From: Ficedula albicollis
Lineage: Eukaryota; Chordata; Aves; Passeriformes; Muscicapidae
Length of the DNA stretch: 64,000 nucleotides
Direction: 5' to 3'
Assembly (NCBI RefSeq): GCF_000247815.1
Contig: NW_004775931.1
Coordinates: forward strand, 280,170 to 344,169
The notes beneath the pieces were generated by a model. It was not told where the DNA came from. It was given only the letters and a program-made list of their open reading frames with translations, and did no database searches. The translations under genes and the position numbers were made by a program. Positions 28,264 through 42,543 of the stretch are shown piece after piece (positions within the stretch are counted from its first letter, which is position 1; each line of letters begins with the position of its first letter).

Positions 28264-31200
28264 GACACAAGCCATCACCAGTGACAGGACACCCTCCTCA
28301 CAGCCCATCTGCAGAGGGTCAGCCACATCATTACCTGCTCCCAGTCCTCTCAGTAATCTCTAGATTAGAGAGTCCCTTGGCAAATCTATTCTCTCCTTAA
28401 TCTGTAGATTAAAGTATCCCCAAATCGGCTTTGACGTAGAGCACTGCAAACATTGAGTTATGCTGTGCTTCTGCAGGGATCCCAGATTTGGCACAAGGAG
28501 ATGTCTGTGGGTCCTTCCCACCTGGGGAGCACAGGCTCAGGAAGAGGAAGGGACGTCTAAACACAGCACATGTGTATAAACAAAAAGCAGAAAGGATGGC
28601 AGTGTGTTTCATAACCAAAGTACTCATGTGATAAAACAACTTCACAGAGGTTCCCGGATTAATTAAATCTCAATCCAGATGATCTCCAAACAACAACTTC
28701 CATCGTTTGCAACAACAGAAGTACCCTTGCCCTAAACCAGCACTGTAAATGCTTCACTTGGTGCTTTCCTGGAGACTGCGAGCAGATTTTTATAAAAGCA
28801 ACCACAGTACCACAGAGAGCTCGATGCAAACTTGCCTGGCATGAGGGCAGAGGGGCACTGGCATCAGGGCCCCCTCCTGCAGCATGATGGCAGGGCAGGA
28901 TACAGACAGGATGGGGATGACTGAGAGGCTGACAGAGGGTTACAGAGGGAGTAACAAGATTAAACCAGGGAAAGGAAATAAAGGCTTAGTGATAGATTTC
29001 TCAACAGCAAAACCTCCCTCAGGAGTTTCTCCCCTGAAGGCCACATCTCCAACAAGCACATCTAGAAGTGGAAGCTGCTCCAATGGTTGTTTGTATTCAA
29101 ATGCCTCAATTTGTCCTACTTCTGGCTGGGCACTCAGCAGAATTGCCAATGAAGGCAGATTTATGCAAAACAAGAACACATCAAGCGTATTTTGTGGACA
29201 TGTTTCATGTGAGATGCCGTTGTGCAGCAGTGCTCTGAGGTCTGAGCTGGCAGAGCCGCTTGCCCTGCTCCCGTGCCCGGGTCCGGGCTGCACTCGGCAC
29301 CCCCTGCCAGCCCGGCTCCAGCTGGCACAGGGACCCCGATTCCTCTCAGCAATACTCCGAGCGGCACCAGAGCACGGCATTCAAACGTGCACTTGTGATG
29401 GTGCCGTTCGCCACCCCACATTTGCATGAAAATACCAGACCTATTTAAGTGACAACGACACTTCACTAAAGCAAATTACATAACCGGCTATTTCCCTCAG
29501 CTGATACACCAGAGACACCTTCATTTCCAAAGCAAGTCTGCACTTGCTGCACAGAATTTTCTTCTTTTTTTTAACCAGATACCACAGTGTTTTACGCATA
29601 TGCTGTTTTCACGTGTAGAAGAAAAAATAAAACTGAATTATCTAATGTTTTATCTTAGCAGGATCTACCATTTCAAAGTGCAATCAGCTTCCCTGTAGCA
29701 GAATCACTGCATAGTCAGGAGTTCTATACATACAGCACGAAGTGAAGAAAAACTCCCAGCTGACACGCAGACATTAAATCCCCCCTGTACTTCCCCCTGC
29801 CCTGCCACCACAGCACGGATCACACGGGCTGATTCGGTATGTACTGCACAAATGTGTGTTTCATTTCTACCGAAAGGATTGCTGTGGCTCCCCAGTACGG
29901 TGCACAACGTTCTTCTAAAAACGCCAGCATACAGCCACAGATTGCAGACAGACTGGATCTTAGCACTGAGAACCCACAGCCCTCCCAGTGCTGCCGACAG
30001 AAATCTCTGCGGGCTCATCTCAAGCCCCTCCCCACCAGAAAACCTGAGTTCTCAGCAGGTCACAACAAGGTAGCTACAGCCCCATTTTACATTTGCTGGC
30101 TGTTGCAGCTGCCTTTTGGAATGCAGCAACAGCAAATTCATCCTTCAGAGAGCACAGCACAGGGTGATGTGAGCCGGGCAACTGGGACATAGGGGAGCTC
30201 AGTCCCATCCTGGCCACAGCAGCCCCGGAAGCACTGGCTCACACCACCCCTCTCAGCAGAAACGTCCAGTCAGGATGAAGCGGCTTCCACAGGTCCACCC
30301 CTCAGCCCCACGGCAGGTCTGCCCACTCCCAGCCCCGCAGCGAGTCCTGCTGGACCCCAGGCCCGAGAGTGAAGCACCCAAGGGGAGCAGCAGAGCCAGG
30401 GGTGCCCCAGGACAGCCCCTCCCCAAAATCTGGGGGCTGTCACGCTGAGCACTCGCATTCCAGCTACACACAAGCAGCACCAACAACCATTTCCGTGGCT
30501 CACCAGGTATCCAAAGCTTCCCATTACTATATCAAGCCAAAGATTTCCCGCTAGATAAACCCTCCTTTAGCCCTGTGACAAAATGCCCAAAGTCTGGCTT
30601 TCTCTAAGTCTCATGAGGATGACACAGTGAGGGAAAGCCTCTTTGGCAACTAGTTAAGCTATAAATAAACCTGCTCATATTCTGGTATGGAGTCTGGTTT
30701 TTGAAGCCTCATTGAAGGTGTCAGTGCTACCAGAAAGGGTGGGGGGGTTCAGTTTTACATCAGCTGCACTTTCCTCCTGAAGTGAGAAAGCAAAGGGAGG
30801 TTGTGACAGAGCTGATGTGAAGTTGACAGTTCTTCAGCTACCAGGGAGGATAGCAGAGGCACCAGCAGCTCCATCCCCATCCCCATCCCTCCTTCACCCC
30901 TCGCTGCTGGAGCTGCCTTTGTGGCGGCTGCAGCATCATGTGCAGGCTGAGCTCATGTTCTGATGCCTGAACCGAATATGGCCACACCATCTTCTCTGCT
31001 CTTGAGCCATCACGGGAAACTGCTTTCAAATGCACCACGAGCCTCACCAGGGCTGTGACATTATCCATGTCCAACAGCCTTGGCATCTCCTCGCATCTGC
31101 AACGCACCAGCCAGGATTCATACACCTCCCTGAAGCGGCTCGTAGTGAAAATAGCCCCGCGACCACCGTTCCATTGACGAGCCCTGCACCAGCCTCTGCC

Positions 31201-31315
31201 GTATTCCCGCAGCTCACAGCGCGGCTCCAGCCACCTGCAGCACTGCGAACGCGCTCATGCAGCGATCCCGAGCCGCGGCCGCCGCCCGTATCGCTCCGGC
31301 TCCGGCTCCGGCTCC
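28264..31315 (-). other. PPP2R2B: PPP2R2B intron: mostly single-copy, ending in a CpG-rich stretch
   Basis: This is unique sequence with moderate CpG content at 29230-29400 and stronger CpG content at 31130-31315 next to the 51-bp minisatellite. Near 29418 an octamer-like atttgcat and a tatttaag lie close together. A minus-strand open frame (30838-31125, 95 codons) has a less repetitive composition than its neighbours, but I recognise no family. No exon is called. Confidence 0.5.
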
Positions 31316-32896
31316 GGCCAGCCCTGTATCCCTCTGGCTCTGGCCAGCCCCGCATCCCCCCGCTCCGGCCAGCCCTGCATCCCTCTGGCTCTGGCCAGCC
31401 CCGCATCCTCCCTCTCCGGCCAGCCCTGCATCCCTCTGGCTCTGGCCAGCCCCGCATCCTCCCTCTCCGGCCAGCCCTGCATCCCTCTGGCTCTGGCCAG
31501 CCCCGCATCCTCCCTCTCCGGCCAGCCCTGCATCCCTCTGGCTCTGGCCAGCCCCGCATCCTCCCTCTCCGGCCAGCCCTGCATCCCTCTGGCTCTGGCC
31601 AGCCCCGCATCCTCCCTCTCCGGCCAGCCCTGCATCCCTCTGGCTCTGGCCAGCCCCGCATCCTCCCTCTCCGGCCAGCCCTGCATCCCTCTGGCTCTGG
31701 CCAGCCCCGCATCCTCCCTCTCCGGCCAGCCCTGCATCCCTCTGGCTCTGGCCAGCCCCGCATCCTCCCTCTCCGGCCAGCCCTGCATCCCTCTGGCTCT
31801 GGCCAGCCCCGCATCCTCCCTCTCCGGCCAGCCCTGCATCCCTCTGGCTCTGGCCAGCCCCGCATCCTCCCTCTCCGGCCAGCCCTGCATCCCTCTGGCT
31901 CTGGCCAGCCCCGCATCCTCCCTCTCCGGCCAGCCCTGCATCCCTCTGGCTCTGGCCAGCCCCGCATCCTCCCTCTCCGGCCAGCCCTGCATCCCTCTGG
32001 CTCTGGCCAGCCCCGCATCCTCCCTCTCCGGCCAGCCCTGCATCCCTCTGGCTCTGGCCAGCCCCGCATCCTCCCTCTCCGGCCAGCCCTGCATCCCTCT
32101 GGCTCTGGCCAGCCCCGCATCCTCCCTCTCCGGCCAGCCCTGCATCCCTCTGGCTCTGGCCAGCCCCGCATCCTCCCTCTCCGGCCAGCCCTGCATCCCT
32201 CTGGCTCTGGCCAGCCCCGCATCCTCCCTCTCCGGCCAGCCCTGCATCCCTCTGGCTCTGGCCAGCCCCGCATCCTCCCTCTCCGGCCAGCCCTGCATCC
32301 CTCTGGCTCTGGCCAGCCCCGCATCCTCCCTCTCCGGCCAGCCCTGCATCCCTCTGGCTCTGGCCAGCCCCGCATCCTCCCTCTCCGGCCAGCCCTGCAT
32401 CCCTCTGGCTCTGGCCAGCCCCGCATCCTCCCTCTCCGGCCAGCCCTGCATCCCTCTGGCTCTGGCCAGCCCCGCATCCTCCCTCTCCGGCCAGCCCTGC
32501 ATCCCTCTGGCTCTGGCCAGCCCCGCATCCTCCCTCTCCGGCCAGCCCTGCATCCCTCTGGCTCTGGCCAGCCCCGCATCCTCCCTCTCCGGCCAGCCCT
32601 GCATCCCTCTGGCTCTGGCCAGCCCCGCATCCTCCCTCTCCGGCCAGCCCTGCATCCCTCTGGCTCTGGCCAGCCCCGCATCCTCCCTCTCCGGCCAGCC
32701 CTGCATCCCTCTGGCTCTGGCCAGCCCCGCATCCTCCCTCTCCGGCCAGCCCTGCATCCCTCTGGCTCTGGCCAGCCCCGCATCCTCCCTCTCCGGCCAG
32801 CCCTGCATCCCTCTGGCTCTGGCCAGCCCCGCATCCTCCCTCTCCGGCCAGCCCTGCATCCCTCTGGCTCTGGCCAGCCCCGCATCCTCCCTCTCC
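31316..32896. repeat. 51-bp minisatellite, exactly 31 units
   Basis: Each 51-base unit is made of two related halves, 26 bases starting ggccagccctgcatccctct and 25 bases starting ggccagccccgcatcctccc. The block measures 1581 bases, which is 31 x 51. Units are almost perfectly identical except the first (tgtatcc, ccccccgctcc). Because 51 is 17 codons and the unit has no stops in several frames, false frames of 600-790 codons run through it on both strands. Confidence 0.97.
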
Positions 32897-33160
32897 GGCC
32901 AGCTCCTGCGCGCGGGGAATGCTCCTGCCCCAGGACACACCTGCACCAGGAGCGCTCCTGCGCACGGGGATGCTGGATCCGCGGGGGATGCCCCTGCCCA
33001 GGGATGTTCCCTCCTGTCCGGGGATGTTCCTGCCCACGGGATGCTCGGGCCGCGGGATGCTGTCATACCTGGTGATGCTCCTGCCCGGGATTGCTCCTTC
33101 CTGCCGGGGCGTCGCCGCCCCTGCTGGACACCCCTGCCCCTGGGGAAGCTCCTGCAGCCT
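32897..33160. repeat. Degenerate GC-rich repeat downstream of the 51-bp array
   Basis: Loosely repeated gctcctgcscrsggga and gggatgctc motifs (for example at 32902-32922, 32952-32972 and 33020-33060) look like a decayed minisatellite of about 20 bases. Confidence 0.5.
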
Positions 33161-35460
33161 TGAGGCAGAAGCAATGCAGCTCCCTGACCTGCCGGCCTCA
33201 AACACAGGATCCCAGCCCAGGGCTGACAGCAGACCTCTTTTTGGCAGAGGCAGAGCACACGAACGCCGGGTGTCCCGGGAAAGGGATGCAGGAAGGGCCG
33301 TGCAGGTGGCCATGCCAGCAGTGCTAAGGAGATGCGTGCCCACGGGCAGCCTGCCTTGATTTTGGAAGGGGTGACTTATGATCACAAAGGTCGATGTGAA
33401 TGGGGGGATTGGCAGCATCCAGAGAAGAGAATGAACACAAGGGCTATGAAATAATGTTTGTGCTGCTGGCAGCTCCTCGTGCATGTGACAGCACAGGGGA
33501 CAGACCACAGCACAGCGCAGGACCTGGAAGTGCTGCTGGCTCTGGGCAAGCTGCTGACACCTCTGTCTGTGGTGTTCTGCCTCCAAGGGAAGGACATGGA
33601 CCTCCCACAGGAAAGGAGAGATGGAAAGGAAAGATTAAAACCGCAACACAACATTATCCCCAGGAACTGGGCTCTCTCTGTCTGCAGGCTACACTCACCT
33701 GCAGGTGTCCTGTAAGAGGCAAGAGCAGCTTCAGACAAAAAAAAGAGGCAGATTTTGAATAAGCAGTTGTTCCCACATCATCTCCTGCCATCAGAGCCTA
33801 GATGCCAAGCCCCAGGCTAAGGGCAATGCCCAGCTGAGTAACGAGCCCCTGCAATGCCCCTGAATGTCATAAACACAACCAGTGACCTCCTTCCCTTCCT
33901 CTTCATCGACACCACCTTCAGTGCATTTTCATTTTAACAGGTGCTAAGTCCCTTCTCCTTTACTGAGTGGCAAAAATCATTCCCCCATTGTGCATGAATT
34001 ATACTTATTCATAAGTTCTGCAGTTTTGCAATACACTGTATCATGTAAACAGATCCAGAAGCCACCTGTTTATTATGCAATACGCATAGGAACTGCATCA
34101 TGAAATCCATTTATTCTCAGCTTTTTAAAATCCAGGAACAAGCCTTTAAAATAACTAAAAGCATTAGCTGTCCTAAGCAGGAATCCATTTGCAGATTAAA
34201 TTCACCAAAGGTCAGCTTGTAGCTGTCACAGTTTCCCAAACCCCCAGGTGTCTGCCATGTTCTGTACTTTGACATCTCCTGAAGGGCCAGGACACTTTCC
34301 ACTCCAGTGATTTTTGCTTCAATTAGAGAGGCTGAGGAGTTCCATGCTCAGCTTTCTGTGGGATCTAAACAGTGTGTGAAGAATAATTGAATCAAACTTC
34401 CAATTTTATGCTCAGAACAGAGCTTCCTTCACAGCATTTATTTTATCCTCCCATCCATGAGCACTGAATCTATTTTCCTAATGACTGTTTTGGGTTAGAA
34501 CAATTACCCTCATCTTTTAGCCATTAAATATGGATAACAAAATTTCTTTTAAAATTGTAAGAATTATTTCTGTTGGTTAATTGATGGTTAGTTCAGTGCC
34601 CTCAGTGGGCACCAGCACTGGCCAGGTCTGAGATGCTTTAACTGAAAGCCCATTTCTGCTAAGGAAGGGAAGCCAGGGCTTTGACACCCCTCAACATATT
34701 TGGTCTTTGACCTGGGTGAAGGTCATGGCACACAATTACTGCTCTGAGAAGGAGAGCACTTAAAACCCCTGTACAATTTCTCCTATCATGTCCAGTGCTC
34801 CAAGTCCTTCAGCTCACAGATTCCAGTAAAGACAGCACTTTAGCTCCACAAATCTGAAGAGCTAATTATGCAGCAGAAACGGGGTAATTATACTCCTATT
34901 CTCCACATATAATTGGTGTCAGCCACCTGGGCTGGTGGCTGGCCCGTATTTAAGGCCCAGCTCCAAAGGGGAAAGGCTGGCTCATGGCAGAGCCCCCCAT
35001 GCTGCACACCCTGCAGGAGCCCGGAGCTTCTCACCATCCCCAGTGCTGAACAATCCAACAGCCAGGCACGAGTCCCCTGGCCAGAGACACCAGGTCAGGG
35101 ATCCCGGTCCCCAGAGGGCCACAGGCAGCTGAGTCCTTCCCAGGCAGGTTAGGAACACTGTGCCAGCTGAGCCCCAGACACAGCGCTGCTCCTGTCTCCA
35201 GCCTAGAGAGCCTGGGCGAGGCTGGGGAGGCACCGGCTCCAGCAGCCAGCGAGCACCAACCACTCCCATCCGGCCCGGAGGGGACGTGCCCGGGGCGGAG
35301 CCCTCTCCAGATGAACACCTCCTGGCAGCACCTCGTGCGGGACCATCCCCTGTGCCTGCAGCCAGCGAGCCCCCAGGGAGTGCCTACAACTCCCGCCAGA
35401 TGTTAACACCCTCACTGCGTCCCTGGGCCCCCTCCCCCGTGCTCTGCAGCCCTCCCTTTG
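33161..35460 (-). other. PPP2R2B: PPP2R2B intron: single-copy stretch
   Basis: This is unique sequence, AT-rich at 33880-34600 and GC-rich from 34910. No exon is recognised. Confidence 0.5.
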
Positions 35461-36416
35461 TGCTCAGAGCAGCAGGAGCTGGCTCTGGTTTCCCTGCCCT
35501 ACGTCAATTTGGTTTCCAAGTTTTCTCCTGTAAGTCATGTAAGCAAGCTGGGGAAGCCATAACCCACATCTGTGATGAAGTTCCAGTCACATGAGCCTTA
35601 ATTAGCATGACTTGAGGAAGGCCAATAATTTACCAGATTAAACCAAGATCAAGAAAATGCAGAGGACAAGCTGCAGCCCTCTTCTTCCCAAATGAGGAGA
35701 ACAAGAGTCAGGACCTCGAGGTAGAAAAGGGAAGAATCAGTTCATCAAATGCAAAATAGGTGAAGACTTCTGCCTCCCAAAGGTCAAATGATAAATGGAT
35801 CTACTTGGCCTTGTCCCCTGCAGTGCCATTACAGGTGCTGGTACAAGCTGTAGGTGATTAACAAGCACTGCCACACATCCAGCCTGGCTGGGGAGCAGCT
35901 GCTCCCCGAGCGGTTCCCTCCTGCCGTCATTAAACCAATGCTCAGAGCAGCAGGAGCTGGCTCTGGTTTCCCTGCCCTACGTCAATTTGGTTTCCAAGTT
36001 TTCTCCTGTAAGTCATGTAAGCAAGCTGGGGAAGCCATAACCCACATCTGTGATGAAGTTCCAGTCACATGAGCCTTAATTAGCATGACTTGAGGAAGGC
36101 CAATAATTTACCAGATTAAACCAAGATCAAGAAAATGCAGAGGACAAGCTGCAGCCCTCTTCTTCCCAAATGAGGAGAACAAGAGTCAGGACCTCGAGGT
36201 AGAAAAGGGAAGAATCAGTTCATCAAATGCAAAATAGGTGAAGACTTCTGCCTCCCAAAGGTCAAATGATAAATGGATCTACTTGGCCTTGTCCCCTGCA
36301 GTGCCATTACAGGTGCTGGTACAAGCTGTAGGTGATTAACAAGCACTGCCACACACCCAGCCTGGCTGGGGAGCAGCTGCTCCCCGAGCGTTTCCCTCCT
36401 GCCGTCATTAAACCAA
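35461..36416. repeat. 478-bp tandem duplication, two copies
   Basis: Copy one (35461-35938) and copy two (35939-36416) both start tgctcagagcagcaggagct and end cctgccgtcattaaaccaa. I noticed only two differences (cacatccag versus cacacccag, and gcggttccc versus gcgtttccc). There is no poly-G between them, so this may be a recent real duplication or a haplotype join. Confidence 0.92.
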
Positions 36417-39400
36417 CCTGCCTCTGCTGCCTTCCAGCAGCCCGTCCTTCACATGCAGTCTTACCCTACTCAGCACTTCATGCCAGGCTTTAGAAAAGCC
36501 CAGACATCTTCCTGTTCCTCAGATTTCTCCTATGCTGCAACAGCCACGCAGCAAGAATAAAATGCACCTGTGCATAAACATGGTGCTTGCAGGAAAAACT
36601 TGCTGTGAATTCTTCTTATTCTATTCTACAGGTGATCCAGCCATAACATACTCATGACCTCTGTATTATTACTAAGTTATACGCTGCAGAACACATACAA
36701 TGCCCCAAGAATGGAATGAGGCACAGGATATTTCATGGGGGTCTCAGACATCAATGTCTTTTAAAGGATACAGTGTGAACAGTTTGTCACATGTTCCTCA
36801 CACCAGAGATATAATTAGCTTAAATACTTACACAGTAAATAGGATTTGCCACTCCTGAAGATTAAGGCCACATGCTTCAGCATTGGAGCACCTGAACCAG
36901 TGCAGCACAGCCTACACTAAGGAATAAGTTTTTACTTGCAAACAGCTACTCTGAGCCGTGCTGCAGTCCATGTCCTTGGTGTTCCCCCAGCCCCTCACAC
37001 TCTGCAGCCAGCCCAGGCCCTCCACAGGGCATCAGGGCTGGGCGGGGCAGCTGGCACCTGCCTTCAAAACTATTAAACAAGCAACAATTTGCAAACTGTT
37101 AATCCATCAGCTGATGATCAGAAGAACCAACAAAAGAGAAACAGGGATCAGTCTGAGTACTGAAAAAGTAAACGTTGTCATGTCGTGTATTTACATTGGA
37201 CACTCGGATGCTTCCCCACATATCCTGGGACATTATTTGCAAGAATGACTCTTTAGCATTTATTCTGCTAAATTAGCAATTAACAGGCAAAATTTCATAT
37301 GGCCTCAAAGGTGGATTTTATTTGAAAGAATGTTCACCAATGAAACACCAACACGTCCAGGTCACTGTGAATTGTATTTCCTAAACTGCAATTACTTCAC
37401 AGCCTTCAGTTAATTGAAGATGTCCCACATCAAAAAGTAATGAAATCATGCTATAAATTAAAACAGGGCTGCCCATGTCTTGCAACACAAACACAGTAAG
37501 TTTCAGAGCATTGGGAACCTGAGGCTGGGATTACTACCATATAAAAATCATTCTGCTTGTCCTCAGATGTCACCCAGCAGCAGCAGGGTGAAGCACACAC
37601 AGACACAGCCTGGCCAGCCTTTCAAAATGGAAAGCACAAAGGCTCATCAGTCACAGCTAACTCCCCAAAGGAAAGGAAACTGTCTGGCAGAGCTGCACTC
37701 CTGACCTGCACAGGGATTAGCTGAAGTTCCACAACTGTCAGGAGGGAGCCTGCCTGGCACTGCCCCCCTCCCCAGGAGAGCTGACCTCCTTTCTCAGGCT
37801 GCTCCTCAGCCTCGGAGCAGGGACAGCTCCCAGGAACAGCCACTCTCTCCTCTGTGTGCTCTACAGCCAAGGACTTGTCTACACTGAGTCCCACTTCTGG
37901 AGACCTGCAGCAGCAAAGATGGGGTGATAGCATCACACGAGGAAGGAAGGATGCTGCACTGGCAGGACAAATATAGAGGATGGCCTAGGACATCAGCCAG
38001 GTCTCGGCTTTCCTTACACTAAGGGAGACCAGCCTTTAACAAAACATAAACCCAATTGTGCTGCCAAAGAGTCTTCATGGACTACAGATTAGGGGAGAGG
38101 AGAAAGAAAAACAAGAGACACCATGGGGAGCCTTAAAAGTTTGCCTGACTTCTCAGAATGCCAATGCTGTAAAACTAATATTTGTATGTCACTAGTATTT
38201 ACATATAATCTACCTCGTGTCATTTGGAAAAATAAACCTGGAAAACTCTTAATTAATAAAAGATATCATGTCTTATTAACGTCCATATAGTAATTATGAA
38301 AATCACATATCCATCTGTTAAGCAGTCAGCAAACAAGACAAACGACTGTGTTATGTTAAGCAGATTATAAAATGCCTGGGGGAAGGAAATCTAATAGCCC
38401 CGTCCCAGGCATGAATCAGAGAGCAGCACATGGGCTCCAGCACCCAGGAGCACACACACGTGCCTTTCCAAGCTTCTTCCTGGATTGCATATAACAGCAG
38501 CAGCAGTGAGGTCAGTATGACATCAGGCAGAGATGTCTACACTGAAATGTGATGATGTGATCATTAAGATTTTATTGTCCTTAAAAAAAAATTACTTCCT
38601 AAAACAGACAACTACTCCCCCGAAGATGAGAGTGGAACAATATGCAAAGTAACATTAAATCAAATTGCCCTCGTAAACATGGGAATACAGCTACTTTAAT
38701 TCAATTGAATACACAAAACTGATTCAATTCCTGTTATGTTTGTGAGTGATTTCTGAACATTTAAAGGGAGAAACATCCGTGCATGGAGAGTAATAGATTC
38801 GTTAGCAGGAGCAGAGTCAGTCTGTGTGTTCTGGGACACTCAGCACAGCCCACGGAATTCTGCAGCCCATCCTCACAGCTCCACACGAGCAGCTGCTGCT
38901 GCCAGCTGGTAGCAGTCTCACCTTGACTGCTGTCACAGAACAAGTACCTGTGCTGTTACAAAGAGGAGTTGAACAGGGTTTTTCACACGAGGTCACATGT
39001 CTTGCAGCTCCCTCTGCCCCTGGGCAGCAGCACACACAGCCCTGCCACCAAAGGATGTCCTGGGCAGAGGACTGAGCACCCCACACCACCCCTGCCTCAC
39101 CCCCAGCACTTCCCACACTTAGCTTGCTCAGCCTCCCACGCCAACCTGCCATAACCCACGAGAAAGAGTCACCTTTCATCCTGCTGAGTTTATTTTAGAC
39201 CTATCCACACCATCGTACATCTTTTGCCAAAGAGCTTTGACAAAGAGACTGCAGTGCTTCATTTGCCTGAGACCCAAATTTATGGGAACAGGATGTCCAA
39301 GATGTAACAGCAAGGTTCCCCTCACTCCTGCCCTCCAAAAATGGGTGTCAGAAAAACATGGGCATGATAGTCCATCAAAAACATTCTCATCAAAAACAGA

Positions 39401-41740
39401 CTCACATGTGAAAATTCATCAGCGTGAATTTTATGGCTTTCAAGTTTCAGCAACATGGGGAGTGTGAATGTTATGGCTTTCAAGTTTCAGCAACATGGGG
39501 AGTGATGTCAAGCACAGCAAACCTGCAATATCTTTCCTCTCAAGGACAAGTAACCCTTGAGAAATTACAAAGCCAGCACAAAAAGGAGGAGAAGATTTCA
39601 GGGCAGCCCAAGCAGCGGGGACTGTACTTGTGCAGGCAATGCCTTTGCTGTGCAGCTGTGCTCTGGGCTCTGTCAGGACACGGAGCCCTCAGAAAAACAC
39701 AGGGAGCTGTTCAGGGGAGGCACCGGACACCCCTGGGGACACACAGCAGCCCTGGGCAGCCCCCACCCACCCCACACGGGGCCAAGCTCTCCTTCCTGCT
39801 CTGCACCAGCTGTTCTGGGGCCTGGAGCCGCTCATGCCCCAGGAATTGTCACTGCCATCCTTCATCTTGTGAAAATGCTCTCAGCAGCTCCTGACTTTCC
39901 ACCAACTGCAGAGCTGCAGATCTTCAGGCTGAGCCATCCTGAAGTCCCCCAGGGCCCCATCCTGGGGGCACAGGCTGCCCCACATGGGGGACAGCAGTGC
40001 TCCCCACTGCTGCCAGCTCTCTGCTAACCCACCAGAGCCCCCGTGGGGCTGGGTGTGCCCTGGCCAGGTGCTGAGCACATCTGCCTGCATGCTGAGCCCG
40101 CCGGGGTGCTGGTGCTGCACACAGAGCCCCTCCCTCGGGTGAGACCCCCCACCCCAAAGAGCACAACGGGGACACCCCCCTGCCCACCTTCCCACAGAGC
40201 TGGTGCCTCTGGGACCCCCAGCCCAGAGCTGGAGCAGGCAAGCAAGTGAGGAGAGTGGCTCAGACACATTCCCTGCTCTTACAGCCCTCTTTCCAGAAGA
40301 GACCAAGCCAAAAGTTGCACAGTTGTGCAACACTGCACAGAAAACAGCAGCCAGCAGCACTGGAATGAGCAGGGACAAAAACTGCTGATGAGGTCCACAG
40401 GAGCTGGTAAGAACTCACTAATGGAAGTGCTTAATTTTCCTGCTGAATGTGCAGTGCCGAGACCAGAGGTGGCTGCAGCCAGCTGACCGCTCCCAGATCA
40501 CACGCCGCCAGAGGAAACAGAGAAAACACAGTGCTGAGCCGTACACTGGAAAATGGATCACTAAACGACATGAACTTGCATTTGAAAGGAACTGCTGATT
40601 GTGAATAAATCCACCATATGGCTTTACAAAGCTGAGAGTGTGTTTATTTCCCAAATATAGCCAAATCAGCCTCTGGCAGCCTGGTTTTCTTTTATAATCC
40701 ATGTCAGAAAATTATTTAGAGTGTAGTATCAAATGCTTTGTTGGGTGGCTGGTGTAACACAAGTTCACAGTTAGAGCAGCATCTCATCTACAGCAAGTGC
40801 ACCTGCACAGCTCCACCATAGCAACACATTTAAGGAATTTCAGAGACCTTTTTGGTGACCTTGTTTGCAAAGCTGTCTGCAGGGAAAAAAAAAAAGGTTA
40901 AATCTCAAACTATTGGGTTTTTTTAGGTTTTCATTGAGTCCCATGCATGACCTGGTGACCCTTCATGTGGTGGCCTGTGACATTCCTGGGTGGGCTCGGT
41001 AGAGATGGCACCCAAAGCCCAAGGGGCTGCAGGCTGTCTCTGGGTGTTTCCCATCTGGTCAGCACAGCAGCTGAACACGTCTCTGGCTCTGGGCAGAGAC
41101 ACGGCTGCGCCTGTGCTGCTGGGGAGATGGGCACTCTCGGCTCTGGGACAACAGAGGCAATTTCCCTGGTTCTTCTTATTGGTAGGTCATCCCGACCACA
41201 CCACACTCACCATCCTGCCTTCCCCACAAGTGCTTAAAATAATTCCATTTAAAGGCAGCCGCAGCCCGAGATCTGCTCTGAGGCTCAGCCCCCGCCAGCT
41301 GCTCTTCCCTCTCTGAAGCATTTCCCTGCAGCCTCCATCAGGTCCCTTCCGAGTGGGAGGGATGACAGAAGACACCTTTATGCTGATTTAAGCACTAACT
41401 AAATATAGACAACAGGGGAACGCTGGGAAGCTACAGCTGAACCCATCTGTAGTGAGGAAAATACAGTCACAAAATGGAAATATCTCTAGATATATGTTGG
41501 AAATGTGCTTATAATTCTGCTTCTGCTTTTGTTGGAGCTGCTCGACATGAAAACTGCAGGAAGCCTGTACAGGCCGATGGTCACACGGGAATGCGATCAG
41601 AGGGAGAGGTGCGGGGAGCAGCATCTCGGCACAAACTGGGGCAGAAGAAAAATAATTTCCAAAATCCTCCAACGCGAGGATTGAGCATTCACAACTAAAA
41701 CGATTTCTGATTAAAAAATCCCTCCAGCGACATTTTGTGT
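36417..41740 (-). other. PPP2R2B: PPP2R2B intron: mostly single-copy stretch
   Basis: This is five kilobases without a recognised exon. The AT-rich region 37240-38760 looks the most like conserved non-coding sequence. A 40-bp duplication lies at 39427-39506. The tract gggaaaaaaaaaaaagg is at 40885. Confidence 0.5.
39427..39506. repeat. 40-bp tandem duplication, two copies
   Basis: ttatggctttcaagtttcag followed by caacatggggagtg occurs at 39431 and again at 39471. Confidence 0.9.

Positions 41741-42543
<803 letters not shown>

Noticed and set aside
31030..33586. Open frames of 610-790 codons on both strands over the 51-bp array
   Set aside because: The period is a multiple of three, so any stop-free frame stays open; this is repeat composition, not a protein gene.
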